From Adlercreutzia faecimuris (GTDB lineage: Bacteria; Actinomycetota; Coriobacteriia; Coriobacteriales; Eggerthellaceae): a stretch of DNA of 64,000 bases. The notes below the pieces were generated by a model, which did not search any database, was not told where the DNA came from, and saw only the letters and a program-made list of their open reading frames with translations. Numbering within the stretch: the first letter of the stretch is position 1; every line of letters begins with the position of its first letter. The DNA lies in NCBI RefSeq assembly GCF_022669055.1, contig NZ_JAJMLW010000004.1:1-64000 (forward strand). The letters run 5' to 3'. Made by a program: the position numbers and the translations under genes. This document shows positions 57,822-64,000 of the stretch, in pieces.

Positions 57822-59961
57822 GGCGGCCGCGGACGCTGTCGGGCGGTGCATGCGCGACGAGGACGGCCTGACGACGGCCGGCATGGCCGTGGCGCTGCTG
57901 CTTGTGCTGGCGCTCGTGTTCAGCAGCGCCCAGGTGTACCGGGTGAACGCGGCCGCGGCGGACATCCAGGAGGTGGCAGACGCCGCCGCGCTCGCGGCCG
58001 AGAACCCCGTGGCGGAGTTCATGGTGGCCGTGCGGCTGTGCGACGCGGTGGTGCTGTCCCTGTCGCTCCTAGGGACGGTAGCCTACGGCGCGGGGGTGGT
58101 GGCCCTGTGCGTGCCGCCGGCCGCGACCGTGGGGGCGCGTCTGGTCGAGCTGGGGTCGAAGGTGCTCGACGCGCGCGACGCCTTCGCCGAGCGCGCGGCC
58201 CGCGGGCTCAACCGCCTGCAGGCGGCGCTGCCGTTTCTGGCGGCTGCCAACGCCGCGGCCGTGGGCGCCGCTAACGACGGCGGCGCGTCGGGCGGCGGCT
58301 ACCTGGCGGCGGCGATGCTGGTGCCGACGCGGGGGACGGACATCGCGGTGGGGCCGGATGCCGACGCCGCGGCCCTCCGCGAGGCCGTGGAGGCCGACGC
58401 CGAGGCGGTGAGGCAGGCGGCGGCCCTGGCCGAGGAGGCCGCGCGCCGGGCGCAGGAGGCCAAGGAGCGCGCCTTCGAGCGCGACTGCGGGGCCGATCCG
58501 GCCTACTGCCTCTATGAGCGCGCGGGCCACTTGGCCGGCCTCGGCGCGGGGGACAACCCCCTCTACCGCAGCGTCGACGCGTGGTCGTTCGCGGTGCCGC
58601 TCGAGCGGGCGCGGGCCTACTACGCCGCGCGCCTGGCCCAGGAGCGCCCGGCGGACGGCTCGGCGCAGGAGGGCGCGCGCTCGGCGCTGCGCCGGCTGTT
58701 CTACGAGTTCGCCGCCGACGAGCTCGCGGGCGGCTACGTGCGCGAGTCCGACGGCTCCTTCGAGGCGCTCTTCCCGCGCCTGCCGCGCAACACTGACGAG
58801 CTGCGCGCGACGACGCTCTACCGCCTGCGCGCCTTCCCCGTCACGGGCGAGGGCGACGCCCGCATGATGCACGCATGGGAGGGCTGCCCGGGTGCCGTCG
58901 GGGCAACGGGCCGAGGGTCGGTCGCCGACCTGGAGGAGGGCGGGTTCGCGCCGTGCGCCTCCTGCGCCTTCGAGCCCGCGAGCCTGGGGAACGTGGCGTC
59001 GGCCTCGACGGCCATCGAGAACGGCTTCGAGTACCACTACGCGGCCATCGCCCAGGCGGCGGACGACTACCAGGCCGCCCGCGAGGAGCTCGCGCCCGTG
59101 GCGGCCCAGGCGAAGGGGGTGGCCGGCGATCTCATCGGGCGCTGCGCCGAGGCGGCCCGCGCGGCGGGAGGCTTCCGCATCGAGGCTGCGCCGCCGGGAT
59201 GCCGGGGCGCCGTGGCGCTGGTGGTGAACGTGCGGGCCGTCGCTGCCGACGGGGGCTTCGAGTCGCTGTTCGTCCTGGGCGGCATGACGCTGGGCGCCCG
59301 GGCCGCCGTATCGGGTGCCACGCTGCTGGAGGATCCGTCGCCCGAGGGCCAGACGGTCATCACGGCGCTCCTCGACGGCTTCGGGCGCGACGGCGGCGCG
59401 GCCGTGGGAGCGGGACGCATCGTGCTCGACTGCTGGTCGGGGCTGCTGCGGGCCTACGGCGAGGGGCAGGAGGCGCTTGCGGAGGCGGTGGAGTCCGCCA
59501 CCTCGGAGGTGCCCCTGGTCAGCGCGAGCGGCCTGGGGACGTGGGCGGCCGGGGCCCTGCGCGACGCGTTCGCGGCGGCGGGGCTGCAGCCGGCGCGCCT
59601 GGGCGCCCTACGGCCCGTGCTGGTCAACAGCGCGCACGTGGCCGCGGCGGGGGACGACCGCTTCTCGGCGACGTTCCGGTCGGTGCGCGAGCAGGCGCTG
59701 CGGTTCTCGTCGTCCACGGCCGACCTGTTCACGTCGGTGGCGCTCGAGCTGGAGTCGGAGGCGCTCGACGCGGTGTCGGCCGCCGAGCGCGGCGTGGAGG
59801 TGGCGCGGATCGAGCTCCCCGTCGGCGACCTGTCGATCCCTGTGACGGTGGCGCTGCCCCCGTCGCTGGGCGACGACGCGCGCGATCTGGTGGGACGCGC
59901 CTTCGACGCGGCGGCCTCGCTCTACGGCGAGGTGACGGAGGTGACGCGGCCATGGCGGTGA
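57808..59961 (+). CDS. Large TadG-like pilus-associated protein
   Basis: A 717-residue protein. Its start, DEDGLTTAGMAVALLLVLAL with YRVNAAAADIQEVADAAALA, is the N-terminal pattern of TadG/Flp-associated proteins, with one or two membrane segments up to residue ~115. The rest is a very long, Ala-rich outer domain with helical stretches (DAAALREAVEADAEAVRQAA) and several cysteines (GFAPCASCAFEP). It is much longer than TadG of Gram-negative loci. It may be an anchor or tip component. It overlaps both neighbours. Confidence 0.78.
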   Translation: MGTYEAAADAVGRCMRDEDGLTTAGMAVALLLVLALVFSSAQVYRVNAAAADIQEVADAAALAAENPVAEFMVAVRLCDAVVLSLSLLGTVAYGAGVVALCVPPAATVGARLVELGSKVLDARDAFAERAARGLNRLQAALPFLAAANAAAVGAANDGGASGGGYLAAAMLVPTRGTDIAVGPDADAAALREAVEADAEAVRQAAALAEEAARRAQEAKERAFERDCGADPAYCLYERAGHLAGLGAGDNPLYRSVDAWSFAVPLERARAYYAARLAQERPADGSAQEGARSALRRLFYEFAADELAGGYVRESDGSFEALFPRLPRNTDELRATTLYRLRAFPVTGEGDARMMHAWEGCPGAVGATGRGSVADLEEGGFAPCASCAFEPASLGNVASASTAIENGFEYHYAAIAQAADDYQAAREELAPVAAQAKGVAGDLIGRCAEAARAAGGFRIEAAPPGCRGAVALVVNVRAVAADGGFESLFVLGGMTLGARAAVSGATLLEDPSPEGQTVITALLDGFGRDGGAAVGAGRIVLDCWSGLLRAYGEGQEALAEAVESATSEVPLVSASGLGTWAAGALRDAFAAAGLQPARLGALRPVLVNSAHVAAAGDDRFSATFRSVREQALRFSSSTADLFTSVALELESEALDAVSAAERGVEVARIELPVGDLSIPVTVALPPSLGDDARDLVGRAFDAAASLYGEVTEVTRPWR

Positions 59962-60449
59962 GGGGGCCTGCGGGCGCCGCGCGCGGGCGTGGGTGCCTGC
60001 GCGGGAGCAGGCGGCTTGCGGGCGCGCTCCGCGACGAGGGCGGCCAGATGACCATCGAGCTGCTGGTGGTGCTGCCCGTGATCCTGATCGTGGCGGTCAT
60101 CGCGGTGAACGCGCTCACGTTCTTCGGGGACTGCGCGGCCTTCGACCGCGTGGCGCGCAACGCGGTGAGGATCTGCGCGGCCTCACCGGGCTACGGCCAG
60201 GACGTGGGGCAGAGCGCCGCACAGGTCGAGACGATGGTGGGGGAGGCCCTGGCCCGCGACAACCTGGAGGTGTCGGCGGAGGCCTCCGGCGGCGCGCTCG
60301 GCCAGGTCACCTTCACGGTGCGGCTGTCCTACGCGCCGACGCTGTTCGGGCTGGGGCTGCGCGACGAGGTGCTGGGCGTGGCGCTCCCGCGCCTGGAGCA
60401 CCGGGTGGCGCTGACGGTGGATCCCTACAAGCCGGGGATGCTGTTCTGA
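59952..60449 (+). CDS. TadE/TadG-like pseudopilin
   Basis: A 165-residue protein. A basic leader of ~30 residues is followed by DEGGQMTIELLVVLPVILIV, the TadE-type helix, then a short outer domain with one Cys pair region (GDCAAFDRV, RICAASPG). ATG 59952 overlaps the preceding stop by 10 bases. Together with the gene at 57138 it gives two pseudopilins besides the Flp pilins. Confidence 0.82.
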   Translation: MAVRGPAGAARGRGCLRGSRRLAGALRDEGGQMTIELLVVLPVILIVAVIAVNALTFFGDCAAFDRVARNAVRICAASPGYGQDVGQSAAQVETMVGEALARDNLEVSAEASGGALGQVTFTVRLSYAPTLFGLGLRDEVLGVALPRLEHRVALTVDPYKPGMLF

Positions 60450-60458
60450 GGAGGGACG

Positions 60459-60980
60459 ATGGACGAGGAGAGGCAGCGGCGCCGGGCGCTTGGCGCGTCG
60501 GCCCTGGTGGCGGGGATGCTCGCGATGGCGGCGGTGGCCGGCGCGCTCGGCCGGGAGCCTCCGCCGCAGCCCCCTGCGGCTACGGGGCGCGCGGCGTCCC
60601 TGGCGCGGGCGGCGCTGGGAGGGGAGGAGGCCTGGGCCGACGCGGTGCCTGGCTACCGGGAGGGGTCGGCCGCGCCGGACTGGTTCGCCGAGGAGCTGTT
60701 CGCGCCGGAGGGCGCCCTCGCCTCCTACGCCGACGAGGACGGTCGGGTGGTGGGGTTCTCGTTTCCCGGCTCCGCCGCCGACTGCGCCGCGATGGTGGCG
60801 GAGGCGATGGGGGAGCGGGGCTGGCTTGGCGTGCCCAGCGGCGTCGAGGGCTGCGTGACGTTCGTGAGAGGGGAGGGGTCGTGCCGATGGGCGATGGTGT
60901 CGTGCGTCGACGTTCCGGGAGGAACGAGCGTGGTGGTGCAGGTGCAGAGGGCATCCTGGGGCCGGTCTTCCTGGCCGTGA
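60459..60980 (+). CDS. Secreted or anchored protein of unknown function in tad locus
   Basis: A 173-residue protein with an N-terminal membrane segment or signal at ~10-31 (ALGASALVAGMLAMAAVAGAL) and an outer domain with three cysteines (SAADCAAMV, GVEGCVTFV, GSCRWAMVSC). It follows the pseudopilin gene by 9 bases behind GAGGAGGG. No named family recognised; a pilus accessory by location. Confidence 0.7.
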   Translation: MDEERQRRRALGASALVAGMLAMAAVAGALGREPPPQPPAATGRAASLARAALGGEEAWADAVPGYREGSAAPDWFAEELFAPEGALASYADEDGRVVGFSFPGSAADCAAMVAEAMGERGWLGVPSGVEGCVTFVRGEGSCRWAMVSCVDVPGGTSVVVQVQRASWGRSSWP

Positions 60981-61279
60981 GCCTGCCGGCGCGGCTGAGG
61001 GGCCTTCTCCTGCGCGCCCCGCGCGACGGGGTGACGGTGCTGGCGCCCTGCCGCGACGTCCACACCCTCGGGATGACCCGCGCCATCGACGTGGCCTTCG
61101 CGGACGACCGGGGGCGGGTGATCCGCGCCTTCCGGGACGTGGGCCCCGCTCGCCGGCTGCGCTGCCCGGGTGCGGCGGTGGCGCTCGAGCGATTCGCGGC
61201 CGACGGCCCGTGGCTTCGGCCGGGAGACCAGATGGAGATTGCCGTCGCCAGCGCGGCGGCGCGAGAGGAGGAACGATGA
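60887..61279 (+). CDS. DUF192 family protein
   Basis: A 130-residue protein. LRGLLLRAPRDGVTVLAPCRDVHTLGMTRAIDVAFADDRG matches DUF192, a small beta-barrel family of unknown function that is often near pilus genes in actinobacteria. ATG 60887 (or GTG 60881) follows GGGAGGGG; the start overlaps the previous gene by about 94 bases in another frame. No signal peptide is clear. Confidence 0.72.
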   Translation: MGDGVVRRRSGRNERGGAGAEGILGPVFLAVSLPARLRGLLLRAPRDGVTVLAPCRDVHTLGMTRAIDVAFADDRGRVIRAFRDVGPARRLRCPGAAVALERFAADGPWLRPGDQMEIAVASAAAREEER

Positions 61280-61632
61280 AGATGTGTCCGGTATGCCGGA
61301 CGACGCTCTTCGAGGATATGGAGGTCTGCTACGGATGCCTCTACCGCTTCGGGAGCGAGCCGGCCCTGGAGAAGGCGGCGCGGCAGCTGGAGGAGGGTCC
61401 CGCCAAGGCGGACGGCGGGGCGGGAGGCGCCGGCGACCTGCGGCGCTGGGCGGTGCGGCTGGAGGTGCGCAGCTGGTCGAACCCCGATCAGGTGTGGACG
61501 GCCGAGCTGATACCTCCCTACGAGGACGGCGGCGCGGCGGCGCTGCCGGTGCGGGCGCGTCCCGGTGGGAGCGGCCCCGGCTCGGCTCCGGCTGCCGCGG
61601 CGGCCGTGCCGGAGGCCGCGGCAGCCGTCTAG
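61276..61632 (+). CDS. Zinc-ribbon protein, end of tad locus
   Basis: A 118-residue protein. MKMCPVCRTTLFEDMEVCYGC provides two Cys pairs for one zinc ion; the remainder includes WAVRLEVRSWSNPDQVWTAE and an Ala/Pro-rich tail. GAGAGGAGG precedes ATG 61276, which overlaps the DUF192 stop by 4 bases. Function unknown; similar tiny zinc ribbons close other pilus loci. Its stop overlaps the convergent regulator gene by 4 bases. Confidence 0.78.
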   Translation: MKMCPVCRTTLFEDMEVCYGCLYRFGSEPALEKAARQLEEGPAKADGGAGGAGDLRRWAVRLEVRSWSNPDQVWTAELIPPYEDGGAAALPVRARPGGSGPGSAPAAAAAVPEAAAAV

Positions 61633-61973
61633 GCGCCCAGCTCGGCGAAGAGGCGCTGGGCTTCGGCCTGGAGGCGCGCGTCGATGGCGATGTAGGCGTC
61701 GAGGAGGCGTCCGCCCCTCTCGGTGAGCTCGCTACCGTGGGCGCCGTCGCGGTTCAGCAGCTGGATGTCGAGAGCCGCCTCGGTGTCCTTGATGATGCGC
61801 CAGGCCTTGCTGTAGGCCATGCCCATGTTCTTGGCGGCGGCGTTGAGCGATCCGTATTCCCGCACGCCGAGGCAGAGGTCGGCAACGCCGCGGCCGAACG
61901 CGGAGGTGCTCTCGGAGTGGGGGTTCCTCACCGAGAGGCGGACGTTCGTCTCCAGCTTGTCGAGTTGATCCAT
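61629..61973 (-). CDS. ModE-type winged-helix DNA-binding protein
   Basis: A 114-residue protein. VADLCLGVREYGSLNAAAKNMGMAYSKAWRIIKDTEAAL and SELTERGGRLLDAY match the N-terminal DNA-binding domain of ModE, the molybdate-responsive repressor; the C-terminal molybdate-binding MOP domains are absent. Such short ModE-like proteins may act without direct molybdate sensing. AAGGGA lies before ATG 61973. It could link molybdenum supply to the two molybdoenzyme modules here; this is inference only. Confidence 0.8.
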   Translation of the reverse strand: MDQLDKLETNVRLSVRNPHSESTSAFGRGVADLCLGVREYGSLNAAAKNMGMAYSKAWRIIKDTEAALDIQLLNRDGAHGSELTERGGRLLDAYIAIDARLQAEAQRLFAELGA

Positions 61974-62110
61974 GGTGTGTGTCCCTTCGGTCGGGATGCC
62001 CGGGTGCCCTCCGGTCGCCTGGGCACCGCTCCAGGTTAGCACAGCTGGGCGCGGTTCCCGGGGAATTGGGCCACGGCATCCTCTGGAACCGTGGCCCTCA
62101 GGTGGCGTTC

Positions 62111-63685
62111 CTAGCGAGTCAGAAAGCCCGCGGCCGCCTCCTTGATGGATTCCACGTCGCCGTCGATCACCGCGGAGAAGCGCACGGGCATCGTGTCCAG
62201 CGAGGCCAGGCCGGCGGGGATGGCGCGGCCGCCCGTCTCGCGGGCGATGAGCTCGTTGAGCTGGCAGCCGGTGAGCTTTGCCACGTCGTCGGGCAGCGGG
62301 GCGCCGGCGTCTAGGCCGTGGAGGGCGCGGTACACGTTGTCGCCGAACTTGGCCCAGTGGGCCGTGCTGGCGATGAGGACGGGGTTCTCGCCGCGGAGGT
62401 TCTGGGCCACGCGGTAGGCTACGGCCGTGTGCGGGTCGAGCAGGTAGTCGTGCTCGTCGAGGGCCTCGCGGATGACGGCCAGGCACTCGTCGTTGTCCAC
62501 CGAGTCGGCCGCGAAGTCGGCGCGCACCTTGGCGAAGGTGTCAGCGTCCACGCGGAAGCGGCGCTCCTCGGAGAGGTCGCGCATCCACCCGGCGATGGCC
62601 TGGGCGTCGCGGCCCGTCAGCTCGAAGAGCTGACGCTCGAGGTTAGACGAGACGAGGATGTCCATCGACGGGGAGGGGGTGGTGACGAACGGGCGGTCGG
62701 AGATGTCGTAGGTGCCCGTGTTGATGAAGTCGGCCAGGACGCGGTTCTCGTTGCTGGCGCACATGAGGGTGCCGATGGGCACGCCCATGGCCTTGGCGTA
62801 CCAGGCGGCCAGGATGTTGCCGAAGTTGCCGGTGGGCACGCAGACGTCCAGCTCGGCGCCGGCCTCCAGCTTGCCCTGGGCCACCAGCTCGGCGTAGCTC
62901 GATACGTAGTAGACGATCTGGGGCATGAGGCGCCCCCAGTTGATGGAGTTGGCGCTCGAGAGGGCCACGGCGTGCTCGTCGAGGAGCCTGCGCGCGAACG
63001 CGTCGTCGGAGAACGCCCGCTTCACGCCCGTCTGGCAGTCGTCGAAGTTGCCGCGGACACCCCACACCTGCACGTTCGACCCGGTGGTGGTGACCATCTG
63101 CTTGCGCTGGATGTCGCTCACGCCGCCGTCGGGGAAGAGCACGCCGATGCGCACGCCGTCCGCGTCCTTGAAGCCCTCGAGGGCGGCCTTGCCGGTGTCG
63201 CCCGAGGTGGCGACGAGGATGAGGAACTCATGGTCGAGCGCGCCGGCCTCGCGCAGGGCGCTCGCGCTGGCGGAGAAGAACTGGGGCAGGCACTGGAGCG
63301 CCATGTCCTTGAAGGCGCTCGTGGGGCCGTGCCACAGCTCGAGGACGTGGGTCTTGTCGTCCAGCGACGTGATGGGGCAGATGGCCTCGTCGTCGAAGTT
63401 ATCGCCGTAGGAGCGCTCCATGAGGCGGTCGATCTCCTCATCGGGCAGATCGATGCCGAAGGCTCGGTAGACGGCGGCGGCGCGCTGGGCGTAGGGGAGC
63501 GCGGCGAGCCCCGTGATCTGGTCGAGGGAGAGCTGGGGGATGCGCTCGGGCACGTAGAGGCCGCCTCCCTGGGCCAGGCCGTTGACGACGGCCTCGGTGA
63601 AGGGGACGGGTGCCTCGCAGCAGCCGCGCGTGTCGATGTAGAGGTTCTGGCCGGCGGGGGCCTCGCTGGATGCGACGTTTGTCAT
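62111..63685 (-). CDS. thrC: Threonine synthase
   Basis: A 524-residue PLP enzyme making threonine from O-phosphohomoserine. The N-terminal RGCCEAPVPFTEAVVNGLAQGGGLYVPE and the PLP lysine in GPTSAFKDMALQ are diagnostic; VATSGDTGKAALEGF and VPTGNFGNILAAWYAKAMG bind the cofactor and substrate. It belongs to the long fungal/enterobacterial-like class (~500 residues). ATG 63685 follows AAGGAAGAA; a longer frame upstream is not supported. TATACT on the minus strand near 63723 may be its -10 box. Confidence 0.95.
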   Translation of the reverse strand: MTNVASSEAPAGQNLYIDTRGCCEAPVPFTEAVVNGLAQGGGLYVPERIPQLSLDQITGLAALPYAQRAAAVYRAFGIDLPDEEIDRLMERSYGDNFDDEAICPITSLDDKTHVLELWHGPTSAFKDMALQCLPQFFSASASALREAGALDHEFLILVATSGDTGKAALEGFKDADGVRIGVLFPDGGVSDIQRKQMVTTTGSNVQVWGVRGNFDDCQTGVKRAFSDDAFARRLLDEHAVALSSANSINWGRLMPQIVYYVSSYAELVAQGKLEAGAELDVCVPTGNFGNILAAWYAKAMGVPIGTLMCASNENRVLADFINTGTYDISDRPFVTTPSPSMDILVSSNLERQLFELTGRDAQAIAGWMRDLSEERRFRVDADTFAKVRADFAADSVDNDECLAVIREALDEHDYLLDPHTAVAYRVAQNLRGENPVLIASTAHWAKFGDNVYRALHGLDAGAPLPDDVAKLTGCQLNELIARETGGRAIPAGLASLDTMPVRFSAVIDGDVESIKEAAAGFLTR

Positions 63686-63834
63686 GTGGGGTTCTTCCTT
63701 CCCGGGGGCGGACGCGCACAAGTATACTATGCTGCCATCCGGGCCGGCTTGCCGCGGGCCCAGGTTCTGAGCAACGCGCGATCGCCCCGCCCGGGCGGCG
63801 CGCCTCCGCACGGCGATCCTGACGGGAGGCCTCT

Positions 63835-64000
63835 ATGGCGCAGCGGTCGTTCTCCATCTTCGGCGACTCCATCTCCACCTTCGAGAGAGTCACCAACCCG
63901 GCGAACCGCATCTACTATAAGGAAGACCTGCGCGCCGCGACCGGCGTGGAGGAGGTCGGCGACACGTGGTGGGCGCAGGTGATAGCGCGCCTCGGCGGCC
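63835..64000 (+). CDS. SGNH/GDSL-type hydrolase, N-terminal part
   Basis: Only the first 55 codons lie in the window. FSIFGDSISTFERVTNPANR carries the block I GDS motif with the catalytic Ser; TWWAQVIARLGG resembles the start of the next helix. It diverges from thrC. GGGAGG precedes ATG 63835. Lipase/esterase or acetyl-esterase activity is typical for the family. Confidence 0.75.
   Translation, partial: MAQRSFSIFGDSISTFERVTNPANRIYYKEDLRAATGVEEVGDTWWAQVIARLGG

Overview
The window is about 70% G+C apart from two AT-richer stretches. It carries bis-molybdopterin (DMSO reductase family) enzymes, a membrane-bound LuxR regulator, a 2-hydroxyacyl-CoA dehydratase-type activase, an LCP cell-wall ligase and a Gram-positive style Tad/Flp pilus locus. 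Together these point to an anaerobic actinobacterium of the class Coriobacteriia, probably Eggerthellaceae. This is inference from gene content; no marker gene such as 16S rRNA is present.

Layout. 1-10.8 kb: the end of a capsule or exopolysaccharide locus (three glycosyltransferases, Wzy-like polymerase, Wzx-like flippase, UDP-GlcNAc dehydratase and reductase, UDP-galactopyranose mutase, UDP-glucose dehydrogenase). From about 220 to about 9,560 the DNA is clearly AT-richer than the flanks, and both edges fall inside conserved genes, as expected for a swapped cassette. 10.8-13.1 kb: an AT-richer ATPase/STAS-like regulator gene and a RelB-like/PIN toxin-antitoxin pair with a 48-bp palindromic operator. 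13.1-20.2 kb: envelope genes (DUF4012 protein, LCP ligase), a universal stress protein, a metallo-beta-lactamase-fold lipoprotein and a membrane protein. 20.6-29.0 kb: molybdoenzyme module 1 (LysR regulator, large subunit, four-cluster Fe-S subunit, GntP-type permease, zinc-ribbon protein, NCS1 permease). 29.2-38.3 kb: a parS site, a DUF4143 ATPase, two Ala-rich repeat proteins, MATE exporter, amidohydrolase, PGDH-like dehydrogenase and an SDR. 38.3-42.4 kb: a giant BadF/HgdC-type activase.

42.6-48.6 kb is molybdoenzyme module 2: a 12-TM-type LuxR regulator diverging from a second zinc-ribbon protein, a molybdopterin large subunit that has lost its N-terminal Fe-S cysteines, and a small subunit that is recognisably a ferredoxin-type subunit with most cluster cysteines replaced. 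Two small proteins of unknown function follow. This apparently Fe-S-free molybdoenzyme is the most unusual system in the window. 48.7-50.4 kb: methyltransferase, SlyD-like isomerase, tRNA-Val. 50.4-51 kb: minisatellites and a second exact parS site. 51.0-61.6 kb: a complete-looking tad locus without a prepilin peptidase. 61.6-64 kb: a ModE-like DNA-binding protein, threonine synthase and the start of an SGNH hydrolase.

Two exact parS sites 21 kb apart suggest the window lies in the origin-proximal part of the chromosome.
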